From Allgaiera indica (GTDB lineage: Bacteria; Pseudomonadota; Alphaproteobacteria; Rhodobacterales; Rhodobacteraceae): a stretch of 64,000 bases of DNA. Below the pieces are notes generated by a model that ran no database searches, was not told the origin of the DNA, and worked only from the letters and a program-made list of their open reading frames with translations. Both the position numbers and the translations under genes were made by a program. The stretch spans positions 124,001 to 188,000 of the forward strand of contig NZ_FNOB01000008.1 in assembly GCF_900106675.1 (NCBI RefSeq). The letters run 5' to 3'. Shown piece by piece: positions 9,090 through 18,827 of the stretch. Position 1 is the stretch's first letter; each line of letters begins with the position of its first letter.

Positions 9090-9557
9090 ATGCGGATTGT
9101 GTCCCTGACCGCGCTGGTCGTCATTGCTCTTGATCAGGCATTTAAGTTCGTCGTCGTCCATCTGATGGGACTGGCGCAGCGCCATGCGATCGACGTGCTG
9201 CCGCCCTATCTGAATTTCCGCATGGCGTGGAACGAGGGGGTGAATTTCGGGCTTCTGGCCAATTCGGCGCAGCTGATGCGCTGGGTGCTGATCGCGGTGG
9301 CACTGGGAATTTCGGCCTGGGTCTGGGTGTGGATCCGGCGCGAAGGGCATTCGCGGATCAGCCGCTTTTCGGCGGGGTTGCTGATCGGCGGCGCGGTCGG
9401 CAATGTGATCGACCGGCTGGTCTACGGTGCGGTCGCAGATTTCCTGAACATGTCCTGCTGTGGCTATCGGAATCCGTTCTCGTTCAACCTGGCGGATGTG
9501 GCGATCTTCGCCGGCGCGCTGGGACTGGTCCTGTTCGCCGGCCAGAAGACCCCGTGA
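9090..9557 (+). CDS. lspA: Lipoprotein signal peptidase
   Basis: A 155-residue inner-membrane aspartyl protease (signal peptidase II) that cleaves lipoprotein signal peptides after diacylglyceryl transfer. Four hydrophobic segments are visible. The family signatures NEGVNFG, GGAVGNVIDRL, VADF (Asp117) and FNLADV (Asp136) carry the two catalytic aspartates. It begins 9 bases after purH. The next gene encodes a lipoprotein that would be a substrate. Confidence 0.95.
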   Translation: MRIVSLTALVVIALDQAFKFVVVHLMGLAQRHAIDVLPPYLNFRMAWNEGVNFGLLANSAQLMRWVLIAVALGISAWVWVWIRREGHSRISRFSAGLLIGGAVGNVIDRLVYGAVADFLNMSCCGYRNPFSFNLADVAIFAGALGLVLFAGQKTP

Positions 9558-9608
9558 CGCGCCCCGGAGTTTGGGCTAAGGAATGGCTAAACGGCTGTGG
9601 AGGTAGGG

Positions 9609-10145
9609 ATGCAGGCAAGGCTCGGCGCTCTGGCGATCGCCCTGGGGACGGCGATGGCGCTGACGGGCTGCGCGTCAAAACGGACGCCGCATCTGTTGAA
9701 TCTGCAATCCGGATCGGCAGGACCCGATGAATTCTCGATCCTGCCGACCAAGCCGTTGCAGATGCCAAAGAACCTGGCTGAACTGCCGCCGCCCACCCCG
9801 GGCGGCTCCAATCTGGCCGATCCGACGCCGGTCGCCGATGCGGTGACGGCGCTGGGCGGCCGGGCCTCGGCACTGCATGACACCAAGATCCCGGCCTCGG
9901 ACCGGGCGTTGATGGCGCAGGTCACGCGCTTCGGCATCCAGCCCGGCATCCGGCAAGAGCTGGACGCCGCCGATCTTGCCTTCCGCAAGCGTCACCCGCC
10001 GAAGCTGCTGTTCCGGCTGATGGGGAGATCGACCTATTTCTCGGCCTACAAGCGGATGGCGCTGGACCAATACAAGGCGCTGGAATACTGGCGCGCCCGT
10101 GGTGTGCGCACCGACAGCGCGCCGCCCCAGGTCACCAAGAAATAG
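9609..10145 (+). CDS. DUF3035 lipoprotein
   Basis: A 178-residue predicted lipoprotein. The signal ends in a lipobox LTGC (Cys21) after MQARLGALAIALGTAMA. The mature part is Pro-rich (residues 45-75) and then helical and basic. It matches DUF3035, a small alphaproteobacterial family without known function. The ATG at 9609 is preferred over a GTG 12 bases upstream because GGAGG lies five bases ahead of it. It lies 51 bp after lspA and ahead of the M16 peptidase pair, suggesting an envelope role. Confidence 0.8.
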   Translation: MQARLGALAIALGTAMALTGCASKRTPHLLNLQSGSAGPDEFSILPTKPLQMPKNLAELPPPTPGGSNLADPTPVADAVTALGGRASALHDTKIPASDRALMAQVTRFGIQPGIRQELDAADLAFRKRHPPKLLFRLMGRSTYFSAYKRMALDQYKALEYWRARGVRTDSAPPQVTKK

Positions 10146-10245
10146 CTTGGCGGCATGAGCGGCGCAGTGCCGCATCCGTGATAATCGCTTGATCACCGCC
10201 CCCCGGCGCGTAGTCTTGCCGGACTTCGCATCTGGAGGGAGTTGA

Positions 10246-11664
10246 ATGCAGCGATTCTTGCGTCGCGTGGCGCTTGCGTGGACCCTGGCGCTTGCCACTT
10301 TCGCCATGACGCCGGGTGCCCGTGCCGCCGACGAGGCGGTGACCAGCTTTTCGTTGAAGAACGGCATGCAGGTGGTGGTGATCGAGGATCACCGCGCCCC
10401 CGTCGTGGTCAACATGGTTTGGTATCGGGTCGGCGCGGCGGATGAGAAACCCGGCCAGTCGGGTATCGCGCATTTCCTGGAACATCTGATGTTCAAGGGC
10501 ACCGACCGGCTGAAACCGGGCGAATTCTCGGCCACGGTCGCCGCTCTGGGCGGCAGCGACAACGCCTTCACCTCTTGGGATTATACCGGCTATTACCAGC
10601 GTATCGCCGCGCGCCACCTGGGCCGGATGATGGAGATGGAGGCCGACCGGATGCGGCATCTGAACCTGACGCCCGAGGTGGTGGCGACCGAACGTCAGGT
10701 GATCCTGGAGGAACGCAGCCAGCGCACCGACAACAACCCCGGTGCGCTGTTCAACGAACAGTTGCGGGCGGCGCAATTCCTGGCCAGCCCCTACGGCACC
10801 CCCGTGATCGGCTGGCGGCGCGAGATGGAAACGCTGTCGCGCGCCCAGGCGCTGGCCTTCTACCACACCTATTATGCGCCCAATAACGCGGTGCTGATCG
10901 TCGCTGGCGATGCCACGCCCCAGCAGGTCCGTCAACTGGCCGAGCGCCACTTCGGCCCGCTGAAGCCGACGCCAGATCTACCGCCCCGCGCCCGCGTGCA
11001 AGAACCGCCGCAACTGGCCGCCCGGCACCTGACCATGTCCGACCCGCGCGTGGCCGACGCCTATCTGCGCCGCTCTTACCTGGCGCCCAACCGCCGCGCC
11101 GGCGATCAGCGCCAGGCAGCCGCGCTGGCGGTCCTGGCCGAATTGCTGGGCGGCAGCGCGCAGACCTCGGTTCTGGCCCGCGCGCTACAATTCGACCAGC
11201 ACCTCGCCGTCTATACCGGCGCGGGCTATGACGGCACCTCGGTCGACCCGACGACATTTTCCTTGACCGTGGTACCCGCCAAGGGCGTTTCGCTGGCGCA
11301 GGCCGAGGCCGCGCTGGACCAGGTGCTTGCCCGCTTCCTTGCGACCGGCCCGGATCCGCAGGAACTGGCCCGGATCAAGACCCAGATCAACGCAGCCCAA
11401 ATCTACGCGCGCGACAACGTGGCCGCGCTGGGCCGGCGCTATGGCGCGGCGCTGAGCGCGGGTCTGACGGTAGAGGACGTGAAGGACTGGCCCCGGACGC
11501 TCGACGCGGTGACGGCAGAGGACGTCCGCAACGCGGCCCGCGCCGTTCTGGTGCCCGAACATTCTGTCACCGGCTATCTGACGCCGCCCCCGGGCGCCAG
11601 GGCAGCCACCGCGGCCCCGCGGGCAGCCCGGATACCCGCGCCCCAGAACGAGGTCACCCAATGA
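10246..11664 (+). CDS. M16-family zinc metallopeptidase, catalytic subunit
   Basis: 472 residues with a Sec signal peptide (cleavage after GARA), so it is periplasmic or membrane-associated. The inverted zinc motif HxxEH is present as HFLEHLMF (His76, Glu79, His80), with the downstream Glu in the TERQVILEE helix. The second M16 domain follows (about 200-380). It resembles pitrilysin/PqqL-type peptidases. Its stop overlaps the start of a second M16 gene that lacks the zinc motif, as in two-subunit M16 enzymes. Substrate unknown. Confidence 0.92.
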   Translation: MQRFLRRVALAWTLALATFAMTPGARAADEAVTSFSLKNGMQVVVIEDHRAPVVVNMVWYRVGAADEKPGQSGIAHFLEHLMFKGTDRLKPGEFSATVAALGGSDNAFTSWDYTGYYQRIAARHLGRMMEMEADRMRHLNLTPEVVATERQVILEERSQRTDNNPGALFNEQLRAAQFLASPYGTPVIGWRREMETLSRAQALAFYHTYYAPNNAVLIVAGDATPQQVRQLAERHFGPLKPTPDLPPRARVQEPPQLAARHLTMSDPRVADAYLRRSYLAPNRRAGDQRQAAALAVLAELLGGSAQTSVLARALQFDQHLAVYTGAGYDGTSVDPTTFSLTVVPAKGVSLAQAEAALDQVLARFLATGPDPQELARIKTQINAAQIYARDNVAALGRRYGAALSAGLTVEDVKDWPRTLDAVTAEDVRNAARAVLVPEHSVTGYLTPPPGARAATAAPRAARIPAPQNEVTQ

Positions 11665-13004
11665 TCCGCCAGATCCTTGTCACGCTTTGCGCCGGGTTCC
11701 TTGCCGCCTTCACCGCCCTCCCCGCCAAGGCCGAGGTCAACATCGCGAAGGTGACCTCGCCCGGCGGCATCACCGCCTGGCTGGTCGAGGCGCATGACAT
11801 CCCCTTCACCGCGCTCGAGATCCGCTTTCGCGGCGGCACCAGCCTGGACGCGCCGGGCAAGCGCGGCGCGGTCAACCTGATGGCGGGATTGCTGGAGGAA
11901 GGCGCCGGCACCCGCGACGCCCAGGCCTTCGCCGCTGCCCGCGACGGGCTGGCCGCCGAGTTCGGCTTTGGCGCCGATCCGGATTCGGTCAGCGTTTCGG
12001 CCCGGTTCCTGACCAAGAACCGGGACCAGGCCGTGGCGCTGCTGCACCAGGCGCTGACCGCGCCGCGCTTCGACGATCAGGCCATTGCGCGGGTCAAGGC
12101 GCAGGTCATGTCCTCGTTGCGGGCCGAGGCGAAAGATCCCGAGGCGATCGCCAGTGCCACGCTTTTCGCCCAGGCCTTCGGGGCCCACCCCTACGGCAGC
12201 AAGGGCGACGGCACGGTGGACAGTGTCCCCGCGCTGACACGCGAAGATCTGGTCGCCGCCTGGCATGCCAGCATGGCACGCGATCGGCTGTTTGTAGCGG
12301 CGGTCGGCGATATCACGCCCGAGGCCCTGGGCCGGATGCTCGACACCCTCTTCGCCGGCCTTCCCGCGCGGGGCGCGCCGATGCCGCCCCGCGCCACCGA
12401 CCAGTTGACGGGCGGCGTGACGATCATACCCTTCGACACCCCGCAAAGCGCGATCCAGTTCGGCGCCCCGGGTCTTGATCGTCACGATCCCGATTTCTTC
12501 GCCGCCTATGTGCTGAACGAGATCTTCGGCGGCCGCCGCTTTACCGCACGGCTGATGCAGGAGGTCCGGGTCAAGCGCGGGCTGACCTATGGCGTGGGCA
12601 CCTATCTGATGCCGATGGACCACGGCGCGCTGATCCTGGGGGCGCTGGCCTCGGACAACGCCAAGGCGGCCGAAGCGGTCGCGGTGATTCGCGCCGGATG
12701 GGATCGCCTGGCCCAAGACGGCGTGACCCAGGCCGAACTTGACGCCGCAAAGACCTATCTGACCGGCGCCTATCCGCTGCGCTTCGACGGCAACGCCCGG
12801 ATCGCGCAGATCCTGGCCGGGATGCAACTGGACGAGATGCCGATCAGCTATATCGCGACCCGCAACGCCAAGATCGAGGCGCTGACGCTGGCCGATCTGG
12901 ACCGCGTCGCCAAGCGGCTTTACCGGCCCGATGCCCTGCGCTTCGTGGTGGTCGGCCGGCCGCGCGGCCTGCAGGCGACCGACAGCGCGCGCGCCGGCAA
13001 CTGA
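11661..13004 (+). CDS. M16-family peptidase-like subunit without zinc site
   Basis: A 447-residue secreted partner of the preceding peptidase; the signal peptide is MIRQILVTLCAGFLAAFTALPAKA. Where the catalytic subunit has HFLEH, this protein has NLMAGLLEEG, so it cannot bind zinc in the usual way. It retains the C-terminal substrate-channel motif R(V)KRGLTYGVGTY. The ATG overlaps the upstream stop (ATGA), giving coupled translation and probably a one-to-one heterodimer analogous to mitochondrial processing peptidase alpha/beta. Confidence 0.9.
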   Translation: MIRQILVTLCAGFLAAFTALPAKAEVNIAKVTSPGGITAWLVEAHDIPFTALEIRFRGGTSLDAPGKRGAVNLMAGLLEEGAGTRDAQAFAAARDGLAAEFGFGADPDSVSVSARFLTKNRDQAVALLHQALTAPRFDDQAIARVKAQVMSSLRAEAKDPEAIASATLFAQAFGAHPYGSKGDGTVDSVPALTREDLVAAWHASMARDRLFVAAVGDITPEALGRMLDTLFAGLPARGAPMPPRATDQLTGGVTIIPFDTPQSAIQFGAPGLDRHDPDFFAAYVLNEIFGGRRFTARLMQEVRVKRGLTYGVGTYLMPMDHGALILGALASDNAKAAEAVAVIRAGWDRLAQDGVTQAELDAAKTYLTGAYPLRFDGNARIAQILAGMQLDEMPISYIATRNAKIEALTLADLDRVAKRLYRPDALRFVVVGRPRGLQATDSARAGN

Positions 13005-13076
13005 CCGCACCGGACGCGGCCGGGCGATGCCGGTCGCCTGTGGCCGAATCTCTGTGAACCTGCTAGTTCTGGTGGT

Positions 13077-14954
13077 ATGAATGTCCAAAACCCCAACATA
13101 GGCTCGGCCGACCGTCCGATCATTCGTCAACTCGACGAATCCGCGATCAACCGGATCGCGGCGGGCGAGGTGGTGGAACGCCCCGCCTCGGCGGTGAAGG
13201 AACTGGTCGAGAACGCGCTGGACGCGGGCGCCACGCGGATCAACGTGGATCAGGCCGACGGCGGCAAGACGCTGATCCGCATCACCGACGACGGCTGCGG
13301 CATGACGCCCGACGACCTGCCGCTGGCGCTGGCCCGTCACGCGACCTCGAAGATCGACGGCTCGGACCTTCTGAGCATCCATTCCTTCGGCTTCAGGGGC
13401 GAGGCGCTGCCCTCGCTTGGGGCGGTGGGGCGGCTGACGATCACCTCGCGCGCGGCGGGGGCGGATGCCGCGACGATCGCCGTCGCGGGCGGCCGCATCG
13501 CGCCGGTAAAGCCCGCGGCGCTGACCCGTGGCACGGTGGTGGAACTGCGCGATCTGTTCTACGCCACCCCCGCGCGGCTGAAATTCCTGCGCTCCGACCG
13601 GGCCGAGGCGCAGGCGATCGGCGAGGTGATCAGGCGTCTGGCGATGGCCGAACCCCACGTCGCCTTCATCCTGCGCGACGTGTCGGGCGGCGGCCCAACA
13701 TCAAACGACGGGGGCCGCGTGACCTTTCGCGCCGATGCCGAATCGGGCGATCTGTTCGACGCCCTGCACGGCCGGCTGGCGCGGGTGATCGGGGCGGATT
13801 TCGCAGAGAACGCGCTGAAGATCGACGCCGAGCGCGAGGGCCTGCGCCTGACCGGCTATGCCGCGCTGCCGACCTATTCGCGCGGCTCCTCGGTCGCGCA
13901 ATACCTGTTCGTCAACGGCCGCCCGGTGCAGGACCGGGTGCTGATCGGCGCCCTGCGCGCGGCCTATATGGATGTGCTCAGCCGCGACCGGTTCCCCGCC
14001 GCGGCGCTCTACCTCACCTGCGATCCGGAACTGGTGGACGTGAACGTCCATCCGGCGAAATCCGAGGTCCGCTTTCGCGATCCCGGTCTTGCGCGCGGGC
14101 TGATCGTTTCGGCACTGCGCCACGCGCTGGCCGAGGCCGGGCACCGCGCCTCTTCGACCGTGGCGGGCGCCACGCTGGGGGCGTTCCGGCCCGAACCCGA
14201 TCCGCAGCCGGGAACCCCGCCCCGCGTCTACCAGATGGACCGCCCCAGCTTCACCGCGCGCGACATGGCCTACCGCATGCAGGCCCCCGCGCCCGCCCCG
14301 ATGCCGGGCTTTGCCGAGACGCCGCTGCCCTCGGCCCGGGTGGAAGACACCGCGCCCACCCCCGAGGACACCGGGCGCCCGCTGGGGGCCGCGCGGGCGC
14401 AACTGCACGAGAATTACATCATCGCCCAGACCGAGATGGGCATGGTGATCGTCGATCAGCACGCCGCGCATGAACGCCTGGTCTATGAGCGCCTCAAGGC
14501 CCAGATGGCCGACAGGGGCATCGCCGCACAGGCGCTGCTGATCCCCGAGATCGTGGAACTGTCCGAAAGCGACGCGGCGCGCCTTCTGGAACTGGCGGAT
14601 GATCTGGCGACCCTGGGCCTGACGATCGAGCCCTTCGGCGGCGGCGCCATAGCGGTGCGCGAGACGCCGGCGATCCTGGGCCAGGTGGATGCCCAGGGCC
14701 TGATCCGCGACATCCTGGACGAACTGGCCGACATGGGCGACAGCCAGACCCTGCGCGCCCGCATCGACGCGGTGCTAAGCCGCATGTCCTGCCACGGCTC
14801 TGTCCGCTCGGGCCGCCGGATGAGCGCCGAGGAAATGAATGCGCTTCTGCGCGAGATGGAGGCGACGCCGATGTCCGGCCAATGCAACCATGGCCGCCCG
14901 ACCTATGTCGAATTGCGCCTTTCCGATATCGAACGATTGTTCGGCCGCACATGA
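13077..14954 (+). CDS. mutL: DNA mismatch repair protein MutL
   Basis: 625 residues. The N-terminal GHKL ATPase shows [32 protein letters not shown] and GFRGEAL. A proline-rich linker spans about 370-440. The C-terminal dimerisation/endonuclease domain carries the DQHAxxExxxxE metal motif (Asp460-Glu471), so this is an endonuclease-type MutL, as expected in a genome without a MutH partner. It acts with MutS in post-replicative repair. Its stop overlaps the rmuC start (ATGA). Confidence 0.96.
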   Translation: MNVQNPNIGSADRPIIRQLDESAINRIAAGEVVERPASAVKELVENALDAGATRINVDQADGGKTLIRITDDGCGMTPDDLPLALARHATSKIDGSDLLSIHSFGFRGEALPSLGAVGRLTITSRAAGADAATIAVAGGRIAPVKPAALTRGTVVELRDLFYATPARLKFLRSDRAEAQAIGEVIRRLAMAEPHVAFILRDVSGGGPTSNDGGRVTFRADAESGDLFDALHGRLARVIGADFAENALKIDAEREGLRLTGYAALPTYSRGSSVAQYLFVNGRPVQDRVLIGALRAAYMDVLSRDRFPAAALYLTCDPELVDVNVHPAKSEVRFRDPGLARGLIVSALRHALAEAGHRASSTVAGATLGAFRPEPDPQPGTPPRVYQMDRPSFTARDMAYRMQAPAPAPMPGFAETPLPSARVEDTAPTPEDTGRPLGAARAQLHENYIIAQTEMGMVIVDQHAAHERLVYERLKAQMADRGIAAQALLIPEIVELSESDAARLLELADDLATLGLTIEPFGGGAIAVRETPAILGQVDAQGLIRDILDELADMGDSQTLRARIDAVLSRMSCHGSVRSGRRMSAEEMNALLREMEATPMSGQCNHGRPTYVELRLSDIERLFGRT

Positions 14955-16369
14955 TCGACCTTGGTGGACCAGAGATCACCCTGACGGACCCGCGCCTCCT
15001 GCTGGGCGCGGCGACGCTGGCGTTGGCGCTGATCGTGCTGCTGGCCGGAAAGCTGGCGGGCACCCGTCGGCACCTTGCCGAACGGACCCGCGCGGCCGAG
15101 GATCTGGCCCGGCGGCTGGAGGTGGCGGAAGCCGACGCCGTGCGGCTGGCCGAGGCCGAACAGGCGTTGCGCGAGGCCAACACGCAGCTCAACGAACAGG
15201 ACAGGACGGTGGCGCTTCTGGAACAACAGCTGCGCAACGAGAAGGAACAGCATCAGGCCCGGATCGAGGACATGACCAGGATCCGAAAGGAGCTGGAAGA
15301 CCGCTTCCAGTCGCTTGCCTCGGGGGTGTTGCAGAAGAATTCGGAAAGCTTCCTCAACCTCGTGTCAGAGCGCTTCAAGCAGCACCAATCCACCGCGCAG
15401 GAGGATCTGGCCAAGCGCCAGACCGCCATCGATGCGCTGGTCAAGCCGTTGAACGAAAAGCTTGGCAAGTTCGACTCGATGATCGGCCAGATCGAGAAGA
15501 GCCGCAACGAGGCCTATGGCCAGATCCGCGAACAGATGGCGGCGCTGGCACGCAACAACACCAGCCTGGAAAAAGAGACCCGCAAGCTGGTGCAGGCGCT
15601 GCGCGCGCCCAAAAGCCGCGGCCGCTGGGGAGAGATGCAGCTGCGCCAGGTGTTCGAGATGGCCGGCATGGCGGAACATGTGGATTTCGAACTGGAACGC
15701 AGCTTCGACACCGATCAAGGCCGCCAGCGCCCTGACGCGATCGTCCGGCTGCCGGGCGGCAAGGTGATCGTGGTCGACGCCAAGACCCCGCTGGAGGCCT
15801 TCCTCAACGCGCTGGAAGCCGAGACACCGGATGCCCAGCAGGCGCAGATGGTGCACCACGCCCGGCAGGTGCGCCAACATGTGAAGCTGCTGTCCTCGAA
15901 AGCCTATCACGACATGATCGCCGAAACCCCGGATTTCGTGGTCATGTTCATCCCCGGGGAAACCTTCGTCTCCGCCGCGGTCGAGGCCGACCCCGGGCTT
16001 TTGGAATATGCGTTCGAAAACCGGGTGCTGATCGCGACGCCCACGACGCTGATCGCGCTGGTCAAGGCGATCGCCTATGGCTGGCAGCAGGAAAAGATGG
16101 CCGAGAACGCGGTCGAGGTGCAGAAGGCCGCGAAGGAGCTTTACGACCGGCTCGGGGTTTTCGCGGGCCATGTCGACAAGGTCGGCAAGTCGCTGCGCCA
16201 GTCGGTCGACCATTTCAACAGGGCCGTGGGCTCCTTCGAGGCCCGCGTCCTGCCATCGGCGCGCAAGTTCGAGACGATGGGCGTGGTTTCGGCCGAAGGC
16301 GCCACCAGCATCGCCCAGGTCGATGTGGAACCGCGCGGCTTGGCAGTGGAACTGCCCGGATCGGACTGA
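14951..16369 (+). CDS. rmuC: DNA recombination protein RmuC
   Basis: 472 residues. One N-terminal membrane helix (about 14-34) is followed by a long coiled coil (about 40-210) and a C-terminal RmuC nuclease-like domain ([39 protein letters not shown]). RmuC proteins suppress inversions at short repeats and have a PD-(D/E)XK-like fold. The start at 14951 overlaps the mutL stop; longer in-frame extensions run back into mutL and are not used. It is convergent with the saccharopine genes. Confidence 0.92.
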   Translation: MIDLGGPEITLTDPRLLLGAATLALALIVLLAGKLAGTRRHLAERTRAAEDLARRLEVAEADAVRLAEAEQALREANTQLNEQDRTVALLEQQLRNEKEQHQARIEDMTRIRKELEDRFQSLASGVLQKNSESFLNLVSERFKQHQSTAQEDLAKRQTAIDALVKPLNEKLGKFDSMIGQIEKSRNEAYGQIREQMAALARNNTSLEKETRKLVQALRAPKSRGRWGEMQLRQVFEMAGMAEHVDFELERSFDTDQGRQRPDAIVRLPGGKVIVVDAKTPLEAFLNALEAETPDAQQAQMVHHARQVRQHVKLLSSKAYHDMIAETPDFVVMFIPGETFVSAAVEADPGLLEYAFENRVLIATPTTLIALVKAIAYGWQQEKMAENAVEVQKAAKELYDRLGVFAGHVDKVGKSLRQSVDHFNRAVGSFEARVLPSARKFETMGVVSAEGATSIAQVDVEPRGLAVELPGSD

Positions 16370-16436
16370 CGGCCCGGGCGCGCCGCGCCGGCGGGGCGGA
16401 TCCGCCGGCAAGACTGCGGGACGCAAAGCGCCCCTT

Positions 16437-16491
16437 GCACTTCATCTTGGCTCAAATACTCCACGGGGGTCCGGGGGTGTGAAACCCCCGG
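16437..16491 (-). repeat. 3'-end repeat module, copy 2 (hairpin plus core)
   Basis: Read on the minus strand from the stop at 16506: a perfect 8-bp hairpin CCGGGGGT/ACCCCCGG (16471-16491), a C-rich spacer, then the core GGAGTATTT, five bases, AAGATGAAG (16437-16462). It lies just past the stop of the saccharopine-reductase-like gene and in its direction. It may act as a terminator for that operon. Confidence 0.8.
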
Positions 16492-16505
16492 CCGCCTACC
16501 CCGCC

Positions 16506-17648
16506 TCAGGCCAGGTGGTCGACCACCGCCATGTACTGCGCCTGGCCCTTCACCTTCTCCAGCCAGCGTTCCACCAGCTTCGGATCATGCGGCGCGGGAT
16601 GAACGCCAGCCGGGATCTCCCGCTTGAGCACCGATTCCACCGCCAGCGACACCGGCAGCGATACCAGCCGCGCCATCGCCGTGCCGCGCGCATCGCCCTG
16701 CGCATCCAGCGCCCAGGTCTTGTGATAGACTGCCTCGCCGTCCTTCTCGGCCTTGAGCGAGACGAACAGCACGACCCGGTCGGCCTCGCCCTCGGCATAG
16801 GCGTTATCGCGCCAGAACTGATCGGACATCTCCTTCAGCCGGGCCTCGCCCTCGGGGCCCGAAAGCGTCTCGATCTCGGAGAAGACAGGGGCCCAGGCCT
16901 CGGCCCAGCCGTTCAGGCGCAGCGTGCCGCGTACGAAATCCTTCACCTTCCACTCGGGATCGAAGCGGTAATCCTCGATGAAGGGCAGCGAATCACGGTT
17001 GGGATAGACTTCGAAGCTTTCGGGTTTCGGCAGCGGCGCGTCGTAGCGGCTGATCGCGTCCCAGGGGCGCTGGACCTTCAGCTCGGTGAAATTCTTCAAG
17101 CTGCGCGAGGGCGAGCGCAGCGCCTTCAGCACCCCCAGCGGCGACCACGAGAACTTGTAGCGAAACGCGTTGGGCTGCGCCGGGATGCCACCGCAATAGG
17201 AAGTAAAGGACAGCACGTTGGCGCCGTCATAGGCCTTCGACTTGCGGTAATCCGAGACCAGCCAATGCGCCATCAGGTGGTCAAGCCCTGGGTCGAGGCC
17301 GACCTCGTTCACCAGCACCAGCCCACGTTCGCGCGCCGCCTCGTCCAATGCGCGCATTTCGGGCGCGATGTAGGAGGAGGATACGAAATGCGCCCCGCGG
17401 CCCAGGCAAGCCTGGGCGATCGGCACATGGTGGTCGGCGGGCAGCATGGAAACCGCCACGTCGCCGGGCTTCAGTGCCTCTGTCAGCGCCTCCAGTGTAT
17501 AGGCGCGGATATCGGCGGCGATATCGCCCACCGCCGCCTGTGCCTTGTCCACCGTCCGGTTCCAGACCGTCACGTTGTGTCCCGCCGCGATCAGGCGGCG
17601 CAGGCCGGGGATCGCGGACAGGCCGGTGCCGCACCAATGGATCGTCAT
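16506..17648 (-). CDS. Saccharopine dehydrogenase family protein (LYS9-like)
   Basis: 380 residues with an N-terminal NAD(P)-binding Rossmann fold (HWCGTGLSAIPGLRRLIAAGH) and the family segment NEVGLDPGLDHLMAHW, close to fungal LYS9-type saccharopine reductase. The ATG at 17648 lies one base past the stop of the LYS1-like gene and has GGAGG upstream. The two enzymes would interconvert lysine, saccharopine and aminoadipate semialdehyde in the cytosol. The direction (lysine breakdown is likelier, because dapF elsewhere in the window shows lysine is made by the DAP route) is inferred. Confidence 0.85.
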   Translation of the reverse strand: MTIHWCGTGLSAIPGLRRLIAAGHNVTVWNRTVDKAQAAVGDIAADIRAYTLEALTEALKPGDVAVSMLPADHHVPIAQACLGRGAHFVSSSYIAPEMRALDEAARERGLVLVNEVGLDPGLDHLMAHWLVSDYRKSKAYDGANVLSFTSYCGGIPAQPNAFRYKFSWSPLGVLKALRSPSRSLKNFTELKVQRPWDAISRYDAPLPKPESFEVYPNRDSLPFIEDYRFDPEWKVKDFVRGTLRLNGWAEAWAPVFSEIETLSGPEGEARLKEMSDQFWRDNAYAEGEADRVVLFVSLKAEKDGEAVYHKTWALDAQGDARGTAMARLVSLPVSLAVESVLKREIPAGVHPAPHDPKLVERWLEKVKGQAQYMAVVDHLA

Positions 17649-17649
17649 G

Positions 17650-18714
17650 TCATGCCTCCTGAAGATTTGCGCTGTGGCGGTCGTATTCTGCCTTCGCCCG
17701 ACCCCAGACGCCTTCGGACAGTGCGCCAAGGGTCAGCAACGCGGGTAGAAGCTGGCTGGCATAGTCGATCGAGCTTTCCACCGGCAGCATCGAGGGCAGG
17801 TTGTCGATCGCGGTGACGTCGAGCGGCGGGTCCTGCGCCACCCGCAGCGCCGGCTTTTCCCAATCGGTCACCCGGTCATAGACCTTGATCGGCGAGAAAT
17901 CCGAACTTGGATCGCAGGCGATATCGCCGATCACCCGCAGCTTGCGCGGATCAGTCGTGGCCGATGCCGGCACGAAGACCGGACAGCCCGGGCGGGCGAG
18001 GATGCAATTCAGGAAAATCTCGTGTTCCAGCACCTCGGGGAAGGGGCCGCCATGGGCGGTTTCCGCGATGTCCCACTTGGTCACCGCCACCCCCAGCTCG
18101 GCGCAAAGATCCGCCGCGCCGGTGCCAACGCGTCCCAGGGCGCCGATCACCAGGGCGCGTGGGCGGGCGGCACCGATGGCGTCCAGTTCGGCGCGCAGAT
18201 CCGACAGCAGCGCGTCCTTGTCCGGGTATTGGCGTACAGGGCCCGCGATACCGCCCCGCAGCTGCGCCGCCCAGCATTTCAGCGACACGGCTGCGCCGGC
18301 GAACCCGGCCCAGTAGCCGAAGGCCGCGACCCGGCGCCCGGCCTCGTCGACCAGATATTCCAGATCATAAAGCATGCCGCCCCCGGCGCGGAAGCGACGC
18401 AACAGCGCCTGCCCCGCGGGCTGGCCCTTGAAGGCATGGCCGAACATGACGTGGCGATGGATCAGCGGTGTGCCGTCTTCGGGCAGCTCTTTCAGGCCGA
18501 AGACGATGGAATCCCGTGGCGCGTCGGACCAGCTGTTTTCGGGCGCGATCTCGCAGCCCGCGGCGCGGTAGCCTTCGATCGGGATCGCGCGCGCATGGCT
18601 TTCCTCGACCGTCACCCGCAGCCCCGCAGCGATCAGCATCGCCGCGCCCTCGGGTGTCAGGCCCACCCGTTCCTCGTTCGGGCGCTGCTCGGCCCGTACC
18701 CAGAGATGTGTCAT
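17650..18714 (-). CDS. Saccharopine dehydrogenase, L-lysine-forming type (LYS1-like)
   Basis: 354 residues of the alanine-dehydrogenase/LYS1 fold. The N-terminal AEQRPNEERVGLTPEGA, HVMFGHAFKGQ and the second-domain VIGALGRVGTGAADLC dinucleotide motif match NAD-dependent saccharopine dehydrogenase. It reversibly joins lysine and 2-oxoglutarate as saccharopine. It is the first gene of a two-gene operon with the LYS9-like gene and is divergent from the amidohydrolase at 18828, with a 113-bp gap that must hold both promoters. Confidence 0.88.
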   Translation of the reverse strand: MTHLWVRAEQRPNEERVGLTPEGAAMLIAAGLRVTVEESHARAIPIEGYRAAGCEIAPENSWSDAPRDSIVFGLKELPEDGTPLIHRHVMFGHAFKGQPAGQALLRRFRAGGGMLYDLEYLVDEAGRRVAAFGYWAGFAGAAVSLKCWAAQLRGGIAGPVRQYPDKDALLSDLRAELDAIGAARPRALVIGALGRVGTGAADLCAELGVAVTKWDIAETAHGGPFPEVLEHEIFLNCILARPGCPVFVPASATTDPRKLRVIGDIACDPSSDFSPIKVYDRVTDWEKPALRVAQDPPLDVTAIDNLPSMLPVESSIDYASQLLPALLTLGALSEGVWGRAKAEYDRHSANLQEA

Positions 18715-18827
18715 CTATCGTCCCTCTTGCGCCCCTGCCTATGCGAAGTTTTCCGGCCCGCCAAGTGGCCATCGGGCCGCCGGGCTGGTAGAGGGGCGGA
18801 TAAAACGGACCGATGGAGGGCCAGATC

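Noticed and set aside
5721-9350. A 1209-codon open frame on the minus strand opposite the heparinase-like gene, purH and lspA
   Set aside because: It lies opposite well-identified genes, is low-complexity (Gly, His, Gln, Arg-rich) and matches no family. High-GC DNA with third-position G/C routinely gives such antisense frames.
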